Assembly: GCA_018340805.1 (NCBI GenBank)
Contig: JACMZG010001913.1
Coordinates: 10,965,934 to 11,029,933, forward strand
DNA length: 64,000 nucleotides
Source: Microvelia longipes
Lineage: Eukaryota; Arthropoda; Insecta; Hemiptera; Veliidae
Direction: 5' to 3'
The notes below the pieces were generated by a model. The model saw only the letters and a program-made list of their open reading frames with translations. It was not told the DNA's origin and did no database searches. The position numbers were made by a program, and so were the translations under genes. Below are positions 8,349 through 19,296 of this stretch, piece after piece (the first letter of the stretch is position 1; each line of letters starts with the position of its first letter).

Positions 8349-9465
8349 GGGTACCAGTCGTTGGCGCTCCAAGTTGTGGAGCTCCATTCGTTCGCGCGCC
8401 ATCATTTGCGCTCCAATTCGTTGCGCTCCAAGTTGTTGGCGCTCCATATCGTTGGAGCTCCATTTAAAGTGGAGCTCCAACGATATGGAGCGCCAACAAC
8501 TTGGAGCGCCAACGAATTGTCTGCACTTTAATTTTCTCGTGTGATTTCTCTAAAAATTCATTGACGCTTCAAATCGTTCGAGCTCCATTTCAAATGGAGC
8601 TCCAACGATATGGAACAACTTGGAGCGCCAACGAATTGCCTGCACTTACATTTTCTCGCGTGATTTCTCTAAAAATTCATAGACGCTCCAAGTCGTTGGC
8701 GCTCCAAGTTGTTGGCGCTCCATATCGTTGGAGCTCCATTTGAAATGGAGCTCGAACGATTTGGAGTGTCTATGAATTTTTAGAGAAATCACGCGAGAAA
8801 ATGTAAGTGCAGGCATTTCGTTGGCGCGCCATTCGTTGGCGCTCCATATCGTTGGAGCTCCAATAATTACAGTGTAATAAATTAAACTTGACCTTTAACT
8901 TCCTTTTAAAAAAGGAAGCCAACCAATCAAAATTAACTTGAATGACGAAATACTTGAATTATCAAGTGCAAAGTTACTTAAACCCTACTATGCTCGGAGA
9001 ACTGCAATTAATTATTTTTGCTTAAAAATTGTACGCGCGCCATTTAAGAACGCTCCAAATCGTTCGCGCTCCACTTAAAATGGCGCTTCAACAACATGGA
9101 GCGCCAACGAATATTATTGATTTCGGGTGTAATCGTTGGCGTTCCAATTCGTTGGAGCTCCATTTAAAGTGGAGCTCCAACGATATGGAGCGCCAACGAA
9201 TTGCCTGCACTTACATTTTCTCGCGTGATTTCTCTAAAAATTCATAGACGCTCCAAATCGTCGAGTCCATTTCAAATGGAGCTCCACGATATGGAGCGCC
9301 AACAACTTGGAGCGCCAACGACTTGGAGCGTCTATGAATTTTTAGAGAAATCACGCGAAAAAATGTAAGTGCAAGGCAATTCGTTGGCGCTCCAAGTTGT
9401 TGGCGCTCCATATCGTTGGAGCTCCATGGAGCTCCAACGATTTGGAGCGCCAACGAATGGTACCC
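8349..9465. mobile_element. Foldback transposon, 1.1 kb, with 8 bp target duplication
   Basis: The ends GGGTACC (8349) and GGTACCC (9465) lie inside perfect 8 bp direct repeats AATTATTT (8341-8348 and 9466-9473). Both arms are built from many head-to-head 12-16 bp modules of the forms GGAGCGCCAACGA, GGAGCTCCAACGATAT and CAACTTGGAGCGCC, each present in both orientations, plus a longer module TTTTTAGAGAAATCACGCGA. A central segment at about 8860-9030 lacks the modules. No transposase is encoded. 8 bp duplications are made by hAT and P superfamilies; modular foldback arms resemble FB/Galileo-type elements. Superfamily assignment is therefore open. Confidence 0.85.
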
Positions 9466-9606
9466 AATTATTTTAATTTATTTGTTTTAATTGCATGTTG
9501 TACTTAGACTATAGCATGATAAACAAAACAAGTACTACCTAAATTGTTTGTATAGAAATGTGTTTTTCTTGCCAAATAAAATTTTATTTATTATTAATTT
9601 AAATTC

Positions 9607-9765
9607 TCACTTTTCCCTCAGTTATACAGTAGGTGTAAGGGAAAAGTATTGTGTTTGCCGAAAATTCGATACCGGGATGTAACCTGAATTAACCGTTTTA
9701 ATGATCTCCTGAGTGGTTTTCTCAAAGTTCACAAAGTTGTCTGTCTGTATGTGTGTGTGTGTGTG
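9607..9765 (+). repeat. Family A 5' fragment
   Basis: Contains the 5' hairpin (CTTTTCCCTCAG...AGGGAAAAG), 'TGATCTCCTGAGTGGTTTT' and the TGTGTG tract, then breaks off where the tRNA-like unit begins. Confidence 0.75.
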
Positions 9766-9810
9766 ATGTATTTCATCTATGTCATTATTATGTCGATGAT
9801 GGAGAGTCAC

Positions 9811-10030
9811 CCGTGGTGTGTGGTTAAGGTACGCGCCAATACACAGAATGAATGGACTTTAGTCATGGGTTCAATCCCAGCACGGCCTCTAGGATTTTAT
9901 GAGAGGGATAAAAATTCTGCGTACCACGTCCTTCAGAAGGGGACATAAAGCCGGTGGTCTCGAGCCTGTGCATTGTCAGGTACTCGTTAAAGATCCCTTA
10001 CCCTAAATGAAACTGGGTATATAGGCAAAA
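9811..10030 (+). mobile_element. tRNA-derived SINE-like unit
   Basis: TGGTTAAGGTACGC (9821 on) fits a pol III box A and GGGTTCAATCCC (9867-9878) fits box B, with tRNA-like spacing. Acceptor-stem pairing to make a functional tRNA is not evident. It continues into 'GGATTTTATGAGAGGGATAAAAATTC' and 'GGTACTCGTTAAAGATCCC'. No second copy was noticed in this window, so SINE status rests on the promoter boxes only. Confidence 0.45.
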
Positions 10031-10170
10031 TTTAGAAAACTCATTGTACATTTATCATAATACTATACTGTTTCTGCCATGTAGTTTAAAGTGTGAAAGT
10101 GTGTAGTTTAAAGTGTAGTAAAAGCATGAGAGGAACCATAGTTTATCACGGCTCTTCTGTCTAGATTAGA

Positions 10171-10779
10171 CAGGGATGTTGAATAAAGGGGATGGATGAC
10201 GCACTAAGTCGAATTGCCATTCAACAAAGTGACCCCATCGAAAATTAAAACATAGAGTTGAAAGCAACACGAAACACACGTCAAAAACCAACTGCACATG
10301 CTTGGTACGAACTGCGCATGCTTATGATCCTTATAACAGCGCAGGTCTTAAAATTTAGAGTCAAACTTAACTCTCAATGGGTTTCCCCATTGTTTTGCTT
10401 GCAAAGGTTATAAACAAATTGAAAAAAGTTCATACTGTTTAACTGTTTTTTTTTTTTTTTTGTTAATATTGCTTAAAATTAACAACATTAAAGAAAATTA
10501 AGAACATTACAACCAAAATTGAATCTTGAAAACTATAGCAAAACATTTCCCTAAGCTGACAAAAACAAAATATTATCACATTTAACTTACTCTCTACGAA
10601 AAGTAAACGGCAAAGCTTTAATTACTCTCACTAAAGTGGCTACCTAGAGTCCAAAATGTAAAATATAAGCACAAATGACTTGACAAGCACCAAATGTAAC
10701 AATAACGAAGCATCTCATACAACTTCCATGGGGTCAGAAATGTTCCTTAATGCGTCATCCTCTTTATTCAACATCCTTG
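10171..10779. mobile_element. hAT-type MITE, copy 1 (609 bp)
   Basis: Starts CAGGGATGTTGAATAAAG and ends with the inverted form TTTATTCAACATCCTTG. It is flanked by perfect 8 bp duplications AGATTAGA (10163-10170, 10780-10787). Internal sequence matches copy 2 at 18773-19296 ('CCAACTGCACATGCTTGGTAC', 'CATACAACTTCCATGG.GTCAG'). Terminal CAGGG plus an 8 bp duplication points to hAT. It is non-coding. Confidence 0.85.
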
Positions 10780-10855
10780 AGATTAGATGAAATATCAACT
10801 ATAGCCTCACTTGAAATTAAAAGGAGTAGAACACTATCTTAGGGAGTTGGCAAAA

Positions 10856-10880
10856 AGGGCCCAACCACTAGTTGGGCCCT
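10856..10880. repeat. Short perfect hairpin AGGGCCCAAC / GTTGGGCCCT
   Basis: A 10 bp perfect inverted repeat separated by CACTA, just upstream of the putative LTR. Significance is unknown. Confidence 0.7.
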
Positions 10881-10914
10881 TACCACTTTTAGCCTTAACC
10901 ACTTTGGGGGGAGT

Positions 10915-11108
10915 TGTGGTAGTTACTACCACACTCCCATATTACTATCACTATGTCGATGATGCATCTAATACAGATTAATTAATATGTTCAGGGGACG
11001 CATAACCTAAAATATTATAATGTTTAATGTATCGAATTCTTGTGTACTTTTGTAATAAAACAGTTAATTTAATAACAGTGTTTTTGTTAAAACTAAGAGG
11101 ACACTACA
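10915..11108 (+). mobile_element. Putative LTR of a gypsy-type retrotransposon
   Basis: Candidate LTR beginning TGTGGTAGTTACTACC and ending ...GACACTACA. It contains AATAAA at about 11055. It is followed directly by TGGCGCAGTCG (11109-11119), a primer-binding-site-like sequence of the kind that follows 5' LTRs in insect retroelements. No second LTR was found, so the 5' boundary is a guess from the TG..CA rule. Confidence 0.45.
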
Positions 11109-11163
11109 TGGCGCAGTCGTATTTATAAATGTATTAGTAAGTAATTCGACTGGTCGTAATTTT

Positions 11164-11328
11164 ATGATGTCGGAATTCGTGAGGTCTCCGCCTGTATTTG
11201 AGTTTGAGGGCAACCTTGTAGGGAAATGGATTGACTGGTTGCAGTTGTTACCTCAAAGATTTACCTCAAAGCCTCGGGCTAAATCGGTAAGGCCGAGGAT
11301 ATTATGGTATATTTTTGAAAGAACGTAA
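11164..11328 (+). pseudogene. gag N-terminal fragment of an LTR retrotransposon (54 codons)
   Basis: A frame opens with MMSEFVRSPPVFEFEGNLV, then GKWIDWLQLLPQRF, and stops at TAA 11326. A short N-terminus with 'PP.F.FEGN...W..W' resembles the start of gag in gypsy-like elements. It begins 55 bases after the LTR/primer-site candidate. Everything after about 11330 is unrelated, leading into family A, so this is a truncated remnant. Confidence 0.4.
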
Positions 11329-11429
11329 GTGAGTTCTTACATTACAGAAGATTGGGACGGCACGTATGTTTGTTTGTGTGTTTGTTTGTACGTGTCGCGA
11401 TAACTGGCCTCATCCGAAAATCAGGATGA

Positions 11430-14140
11430 CATCTGATGTATCCGTTTCAGGTGTTTGAAAGCCTCTTGCGTGGTTTTCACAAAGTTGTCTGTCTGTATGT
11501 GTTGTGTGTGTGCGTGTCTGTCTTTGTGTGTCAGTTATCATCGTAGCTTGGCAGTATATTTATGCCAGAGAGTTGAAACTTTGAACAAAAATCAATGTAT
11601 TGGTTTAGTTATTCTAACCGAGAAATAATTATTTATGGCGTCATTATCAGCAAACATTTTGAAAATCATAAAACGCAGAAAAATGGTGCAATTGGATTGA
11701 TATTTGGCACGCAAGCAGCCATGTATAAGACTTACTTATATAACAAGTTTCATCTGCGTCATTTCATACCAAATCAACACAGGTAAAATCACGTGATATC
11801 TCCGATTTTAATTTTACTTGGCTGAAAAAAGTCACTTATTTTGCAATTTAAAATTAAATGAAACTTTACCTGGTGTAGTTGTGCTATTCGGAAATTATTT
11901 TTTTATTTACCCGCAACAATGACTTAGCAAAAATTTCGAAAAATTATAAAACGTGGCAAGATGTTGTGATCAATTTGGGATGAAGCATGCATGTAGCCAT
12001 GTATAAGACCAATATATTTGCTTTTATCTCATTATCACTTGTGAACATTTTTAAAAAATTGTAAAAATCGGAACATAAAAAGTTAAATGGAAAATAATCT
12101 AATTGAGTTAAAATGGAAAATAATCTAATTGAGTTAAAGAAAATAATCTAATTGAGTTAAAATGGAAAATAATCTAATTGAGTTAAAATGGAAAATAATC
12201 TAATTGAGTTAAAATAGAAAATAATTAATTGAGTTAAAATGGAAATAATCTAATTGAGGAAAATAATAAATTGAAATTGAAATAATCTAATTGAGTTAAA
12301 ATGGAAAATATCTAATTGAGGTTAAAATAGAAAATAATCTAATTGAGTTAAAATGGAAATAATCTAATTGAGTTAAAATGGAAAATAATCTAATGTTAAA
12401 ATGAAAATAATCTTGAGTAATTGAAATAATCTAATTGAGGTTAAAATGGAAAATAATCTAATTGAGTTAAATGGAAAATATCTAATTGAGTTAAATGGAA
12501 AATAATCTAATTGAGTTAAAATGGAAAATAATCTAATTGAGAAAATGGAAAATAATCTAATTGAGTTAAAAATAATCTAATGAGTTTAAAAAAATAATCT
12601 AATTGATAAAATTGAAAATAATCTAATTGAGTTAAAATTGAAAATAATCTAATTGAGTTAAAATGGAAAATAATCTAATTGAGTTAAAATGGAAAATAAC
12701 TAATTGAGTTAAAATGGGAAAAATGGAAAATATCTAATTGAGTTAAAATGGAAAATAATCTAATTGAGTAAAATGGAAAAAATCTAATTGAGTTAAATGG
12801 AAAAATAATCTAATTGAGTTAAAATGAAAATAATCTAATTGAGTTAAAATAAAATAATCAATTGAGTAAAATGGAAATAATCTAAGTTTAAATGGAAAAT
12901 AATCTATTGAGTTAAAATGAAAATTAATCTATGAGTTAAAATTGAAAATAATCTAATTGGGTAAAATGAAAATAATCTAATTGAGTTAAAATGGAAAATA
13001 ACTAATTGAGTTAAAATGGAAAATATCTAATCTAATTGAGTTTTAAAATGGAAAATAATCTAATTGATAAATTGAAAATATCTATCTAATGAGTGAAAAT
13101 TAATCTAATTGTAAATGAAATAATCTAATTGAAAAATTGAAAAATAATCTAATTGAGTTAAAATGGAAAATAATCTAATTGAAAATAATAATTAATTGAG
13201 TTAAAATAAAATAATCTAATTGAGTTAAAATGAAAAATCTAATGATTAAAATGCGAAAATAATCTAATTGAGTTAAAAGGAAATAATGAGTTAAAAATAA
13301 AAATCTAATTGAGTAAAATTGAAAATAATCTAATTGAGTTAAAATGGAAAAATCTAATTGAGTTAAATTGAAAAAATAATCTAATTGAGTTAAATCAATT
13401 GAAAAATGGAAAATAATCTAATTGAGTTAAAATGGAAATAATCTAATTGAGTTAAAATTGAAAATAATCCTTTTGAGTTAAAATTAATCTACTAATTGAG
13501 TTAAAAGGAAAATAAAAATAAATTGAGTTAAAATTGAAAATAATCTAATTGAGGGAAAATAATCTATTGAGTTAAAATGAAATAACTAATTGAGTTAAAA
13601 TTGAAAATAATCTAATTGAGTTAAAATTGAAAATAATCTAATTGAGTTAAAATGGAAAATAATCTAATTGAAGTTAAAATGGAAAATCTAATCTAATGCT
13701 CTAAAGAAGTTAAAATGAAAATAATCTAATTGAGCTAAAGTTAAAATGGAAAATTCTAATTGAGTTAAAATGGAGAAAAATGCTAATTGCTACTACTAAT
13801 TGAGTTAAATTGGACAATAATCTAATTGAGTTAAAATTCAGTACAAGTATACACCTTCACGTAATAAAGAAGTGCACTAAGTTACAATTCAATAAGTAAG
13901 TATATCCATAATTATTGCTTAGCGTAATAGTTAAGCAGAGCGCGGTTGGTCAGTGCCTGGATGGGGTGAGTGATGGAAACGGAACGAATGTATTTACTAT
14001 GTGATAACGAGCGAAGCGAGTCCGAAGATGTATTATAATATAAATTTAACTACTTGTTTTTCCGAGGACGAGCGTAGCGAATTCGACATAACGAGGAAAA
14101 GTTCCAAGGTACCCTATACCCGAATTTTATATTTTATTCT
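11430..14140 (+). repeat. Family A copy enlarged by an internal satellite
   Basis: The 5' part (about 11430-12090: 'GGTGTTTGAAAGCCTC', TG-rich tract, 'CATCGTAGCTTGGCAGTATATTTATG', 'ACCCGCAACAATGACTTAGC') and the 3' part (13840-14140: 'GTACAAGTATACACCTTCACG', a 5S-like segment at 13921-13975, the GAGCGAAGCGAGTCC motif, 'GGTACCCTATACCCGAATTTT') flank 1.75 kb of tandem repeat. A partial duplication of the 5' block occurs at 11780-11960. Confidence 0.75.
12085..13835. repeat. 26 bp AT-rich satellite grown inside family A
   Basis: Roughly 65-70 degenerate copies of ATCTAATTGAGTTAAAATGGAAAATA, with many small deletions. One copy of this unit exists as ordinary unique sequence in other family A members ('GGAAAATAATCTAATTGAG', for example near 12090 and as diverged forms at 3440, 57200 and 62610). 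Confidence 0.95.
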
Positions 14141-14867
14141 AAGTTAAAAACGTCTGTAGGAAGGTACTCTTTGCTACTTTTGTTGAATATAGTGTAAACA
14201 TGTAACAACTATAAAAATAATATATAAGAACAAAAGCTTGAAAAGAAAAACGAAATAATTGTCACATTACGTTAAAAAAGAATCAATTGAAGAAAACATT
14301 TTAAAGAAAAAAAAGAAGAACTCTTACAAAAAGTTAAAACGTACGTTTGGTACTTTTATGCAAACGCAATTCTTCTTTTTATTCTTGAAAGAGAGAAGCA
14401 AAAATCCCTGTATAAAAAATAGAACTGGGAAAGGAAAAGAAAAATTTAAAGGTCTTTTATTGTGTAGAGTTAGAAGAAAAATAGAGAAGGTGTGTCATGG
14501 TTAGCTCGTTATCGCGCTGTGTGAAGATAAAGAAGAAGAAGAGGACACAGCATCATGATATATCGACTCAACTACACTAACTTGATGCTTGATTTATCAA
14601 ATAATAAGGGAAACAAGTGTTAGATCGACTTGAAACAATAGAAATTATTTTTAACACTCCAAAAAAGAAGCGAATGTCAAAATAATAGGAATAAATGACG
14701 GGGAAGAACTTGTCCTGCGTATCTTTTAGATACAAAATATCAAATCATATGACAGACAATATCATTAGAGTCGAAATTTCTTGAAAAATATGGAGTTATA
14801 ATAACAAATGATGCACCGATGTGAAATAATGGTAATAGATGAAATGTTGAAAAGAGAAGTATTTTTA

Positions 14868-14945
14868 CTTTTTCTTATTTGTACCGTAAGTTTATGGGAA
14901 AAGTTGCTCATGCGCTAAAAATCTGAAACAGGGATATCCGAGGAA
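14868..14945 (+). repeat. Family A 5' end fragment, plus strand
   Basis: 'CTTTTTCTTATTTGTACCGTAAG' followed by GGGAAAAG and 'TGAAACAGGGATATCCG' matches the 5' hairpin region only. It abuts a minus-strand copy beginning at 14990. Confidence 0.65.
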
Positions 14946-14989
14946 CTTATATAAAGGGGAAGAACATATTAGGCCTTCACAATGTAAAA

Positions 14990-16262
14990 AATCGGGTACG
15001 GGGTACTTCGGAACTTTTACTCAACACATCGGATTCGCTACGCTCATCCTCCCTGCTTCGGACTCGCTTCGCTTATCTTCAGAATATACATTTCGCCAAA
15101 GTTAAACTCCAACATATTTTCGGATTCGCTTCGCTCGTCCTCAGATAGTAAATGCATTCGTTTCATTCTCAGCGGTCACCCATACAGCACTGACGCTCAA
15201 TGCTACTTAACTTTTATGATCCAACAAAAATCATGGATATACTTCTCATAATAAAAAAATAGTGTACTTATTTATTACGCAATGGTGTATACTTAATTAT
15301 AAAATAAATAACAGTAATTCAAAACAAGTATTTAAAATTAAAATAGTAATAAAATAATCATAGATAAATATTAAGTAATTGTTAATAAGCGATTAATAAT
15401 ATAATATTAAATAAGAATAATAATAAAAATATTAATACAAAAAAAATAAACATAAAAAAATAATAAATAAATAATATAATATAAAATGTAATAATAAATA
15501 TTACTATAAATGCAAAAAGACATTAGACAATTTGAAATGTATGACATAAAATAAAAAAAATTAACTAATAATTAATTAAAAGAAAGTCTTATAAAATTAT
15601 AATATAATTTTTCTAATTTTTTTTAACAAAAATATAAATAAATTATGCGAAAAAATGTATTTTAAGTTTATATACTTAAAATAGACCACAGCGCTATACT
15701 GATTTAGATCTAATTTAATCTAAAAAAATGTATGTATCAATATTATATTGGATATATGATCTAATAAATGGTCATTCATTCATTCATAATATACTTAAAC
15801 CAAATTTCAAGTTAATCCAGTCATTTTCTGATTTATTACATCTTTTAAAGAACGTATTATAAGTCATTCCATAAAAAGTAAACTAATGCTGGTAATAAAA
15901 TGATACTTAGCACATATGTTAGTCTTATACATAGCTACATGCGTGCTAAATTTTAATTGGATCGCATAATTTTTCCCCGTTTTATGATTTTTCAAAATGT
16001 TCGCTGTCATTATTGTGGGTTAATGTCGTCATAAAAAATATTTTCCGAATAGCAAAACTGCATAAGTAGATTGATTTTTCTACTAAGTTTTAATTCTTTA
16101 GCATAAATACACTAGGAACTACGATGATAACAGACACACACATACAGATGACAACTCTGAGAAAAACTCCCATGCAGGAGGACTTAAAAACACCTGAAAC
16201 CGATCATTCCGGTGAGATCCGGGTTTTGCATTTTTTTGAAAAAACAATATTTTTCTATTATT
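14990..16262 (-). repeat. Family A copy, minus strand, near complete but interrupted
   Basis: From the 3' end 'AATCGGGTACGGGGTACTTC' (14990) through the GAAGCGAG motif blocks and the 5S-like segment (15170-15225), it is cut near 15296 by about 490 bases of A/T-only-like DNA. It resumes at about 15790 and runs to the 5' hairpin relic at about 16250. Confidence 0.75.
15296..15786. other. Extremely AT-rich insertion in a family A copy
   Basis: Nearly pure A/T with AATAATAAAT-like strings, no open frame and no terminal repeats I can see. It separates two parts of one family A element. Confidence 0.5.
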
Positions 16263-16294
16263 ATTAGTATTCGTCACCATTGTATATAATTTTT

Positions 16295-17345
16295 AATTTA
16301 TTTAAAGACACTGGATGGGACTGAAATAACTACTTCTTACTTCTTTAAATGACTATATTTCGCCTGACCCCAGGCATACTCATGTCTACAAACCTTTAGA
16401 GGATACTAAAATTATCGACAATGAAAACAACCACAGAAAAAGATTAATTTTAGAGGCAATACATATCGCTAATGAACCAAATAGTATCAACTTCAAGAAA
16501 GACACAAGAGATATTAATAAGTTTTATGGAGCGATACTTCAAAAATTGTAAAATTAAACCAATTGGCTATTTTTATAATTAATTCTTAGATTTAAGTTTA
16601 AACAATTTCAAATATTTAGCCTTGAAAGTATTCATTGCTACTATGTTTTCTGTTAACTTATTATGCAAAAAATGTCTACGCCCTATCATAGTTAAGATAC
16701 TAAAAACCCGCATTACATATATGTATTAACGTTTTAGCATGATGTAAAAAAAATTTGTGCCCCTTCATTTGATCCAGTTTCACACCTAGGAATTAATTAT
16801 TAACATAATGTATACTCTACCAGGTTATAATTAGTTTTAAGTAAGGTTTTGCTTTCCAAGTAGTTAGCTTGCTTGTTTTATAGTTTTTATTAGTTGTTTT
16901 AATTAATCCGGTTAGAAATTAATTTTGTTCTATTTTCTTATATTATTTAGTATGCACTGGGATTATTACCATTACAGTAAGTTAAATTTAATTTTATTTG
17001 TAAATTGTTATACTGAGATTCTGAGATTGGGTAAAGTTTAGATTCACTGAGAATTTTTATTTCTTTTTAGGTTTGAGATTTATGTGTAGAAGTAGGATTT
17101 TTAGACTAAGTTAGATTATCCTAACGTTATTTTAAAGATTTATTCTGTAAGTACCTTATTTATTCATTTATTTTAGCCTCTTTTAATCATTTTAATTGTG
17201 ATATTATATATAAGTCGTCCATGAATTAATACTTTCATTTGTATTTTAGGTTTGTAGACATGAGTATGCCTGGGGTCAGGCGAAATATAGTCATTTAAAG
17301 AAGTAAGAAGTAGTTATTTCAGTCCCATCCAGTGTCTTTAAATAA
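16295..17345. mobile_element. 1.05 kb inverted-arm element with GAGTATGCCTG..CAGGCGAAA signature
   Basis: Arms of about 100 bp, 16295-16398 and 17241-17345, are near-perfect reverse complements (AAAGACACTGGATGGGACTG / CAGTCCCATCCAGTGTCTTT). Each arm carries TGAGTATGCCTG-GGGT-CAGGCGAAATAT (plus copy at 17261-17287), whose GCCTG/CAGGC stem is perfect. The core between the arms is AT-rich and non-coding. A diverged single arm is at 47300-47400. Confidence 0.7.
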
Positions 17346-17392
17346 ATGCTGTAAAGCCTACTTCCCCCACTCCTACTTTTACTAACATTTAC

Positions 17393-17892
17393 AACGTACA
17401 CACAGCGTATTTAACAGGCGATCGTATTGCATACGTATGCAATACGATCAACTAACTTCACGGTTCTTACAGCGTATTTGTTAAGTCGATCGAGTGAGAT
17501 TACGTGATAACTGATCCCGCCAAAACATGGCGTCTTTTATAGTGAAGGTTCACTTTTGGTTATAAGGAAGTTTAAAACAAAAAATATATTTAATTAATTT
17601 GTGATTTCTTTGCATAATAATAAAGTTACAATAAAAAAAATAATATTCCAAAAGTTATTTGATCAAAAACAGTAATATTGAAGTGAAATAAAAGTTCGAC
17701 GAGAAGGTTATCCGTTAAATACGATCGTCTCTAAAGGTACATACAGCGTATCGGGGGATCCATTTAGATTCAATCTCCCTAGTTCTTGCGTATGCGATCG
17801 GAACCCCTCCACTTGGTTTATACAGCTAATATTACCGTATTGAAAGATCGTATTCTATATGATCCGTGGATTTAAAAGTGTGTGTGAACGTA
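17393..17892. mobile_element. MITE family G, copy 1, with a 30 bp perfect palindrome
   Basis: About 85% similar over its length to 23972-24460 ('CATGGCGTCTTTTATAGTG', 'AAGTTCGACGAGAAGGTTAT'). The right end reads GTGTGTGAACGTA. The left end is altered (ACAACGTACACACAGCGTA). A perfect 30 bp palindrome spans 17420-17449 (half-site GATCGTATTGCATAC). Confidence 0.7.
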
Positions 17893-18599
17893 TTAATTAA
17901 TGCCATAATTAAAAAATGTGTAACATTAAATTATTTTAAACAAAATATCAAAATTAAAAGGAAAGGTTTTAAATATTTCTTCATTAATTCTAATATCTCT
18001 AAAGGGGCGGATCTTTGGAAATAGACAATTAAAAATATTAAGGAGAAAAAATGGCAAATGGTGGGGGGAGGGGGCAATAAAAAGAGCGTGAAAATTATTA
18101 AGTGAAAATAAATCTTTTTGCCTTAATTAGAAGGTTTTTTTTTGAAATCTCAAGATAAAAAAAATCTTTTGCAAATTTCTTTTAATTTTTTTGTATTTTT
18201 AAAACAATCGAAGGGGATTGTTTACCCATTCCTCTCCTCTTCCCCAACTTACTAAAGAAAAGATAAACTTTTTTTAAGCCTTCATTTCCACAAATTATGG
18301 AGGAAAGTCCTTTAGAAAAAATTGAAGCTTTTCTTTAATTTTTTCTTAATAAGACGCTTATTTTTTTTTTTATTTTAATGTTTTAGTTAATTAATAAAAG
18401 GAAGAAAGGAAATGAAGTTTTTAATTACTCCGTTTTATTAATAGGATGCGACGTTTATAAAAGATCTGGTCCGAGATTTTTATTTATGCTTCCATGCTTA
18501 AATAAAGTAAAAAAAAGTTTAATTTTTTTTTAATGAGCGTATGCTTCAGCGAAAATATGAAAAGATATATGGAATCAAAGAAAAATAATAGTATATAAA

Positions 18600-18720
18600 T
18601 AAAAACAGATTAATTACACAGAAGTCCTATATTTTTAATATATAATTTTATACATATAAAATATATATTTTTTTAAACATAGGACTTTTTGTGTAATTAA
18701 TCTGTTTTTATTTATATATT
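18600..18720. repeat. Short foldback repeat
   Basis: 'AAAACAGATTAATTACACAG' with AAGTCCTAT (about 18602-18632) is inverted as 'ATAGGACTTTTTGTGTAATTAATC' with TGTTTTTATTTATATA (about 18680-18718). The loop is AT-rich. Probably a small MITE; class unknown. Confidence 0.55.
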
Positions 18721-18772
18721 TTGTATGATAGTGTGACAGTATGATAGTGGGGTGATTTTAATCTCTTACAAC

Positions 18773-19296
18773 CAAGGATCTTGAATTAAGGGGATGACGC
18801 ACTAAGTCGATTTGCCATACAAACAAGTAACCCCATCGAAAACCAAGAAATAGAGAGAATTCAACACGAAACACACGTCATAAACCAACTGCACATGCTT
18901 GGTACAAACTGCGCATGCTTACCATTCTTATAAGAGCGCAGGTCTTAAAATTTAGAGGCAAACTTACCTCTCAATGGTTTCCCATTGTTTATTGCTTGAG
19001 AAGGTTATAACAAAACACGCTTAAATTATCACTCACGGAAGTGGCAAAGTATAGTCCAAAATTTAAAATTAAATAAGCACAAATGACTTAACAAGCAACA
19101 CATATGTAACAATCACGAGAAGCACAGAAGACAGTTAAGAAGCAAACTCGACAACCCTGCTACATAACCTGCATTTGGCGCTTTTTTCATTATAACTAAG
19201 GGGAAGGTTAGTTTGCTCCTATTTCTCTATCTCATACAACTTCCATGGAGTCAGAAATGTTCCTTAATGCGTCATCCCCTTTATTCAAGATCCTTG
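18773..19296. mobile_element. hAT-type MITE, copy 2 (524 bp)
   Basis: Terminal inverted repeats CAAGGATCTTGAAT / ATTCAAGATCCTTG with the shared subterminal GGGGATGACGCA. The flanks CTTACAAC (18765-18772) and CTTACTAC (19297-19304) match at 7 of 8 bases. It carries about 100 bp near 19110-19210 absent from copy 1, and copy 1 carries a T-run region absent here. Confidence 0.85.

Noticed and set aside
9821..9878. Functional tRNA gene
   Set aside because: Box A and box B are good, but acceptor and anticodon stems could not be formed convincingly by eye.
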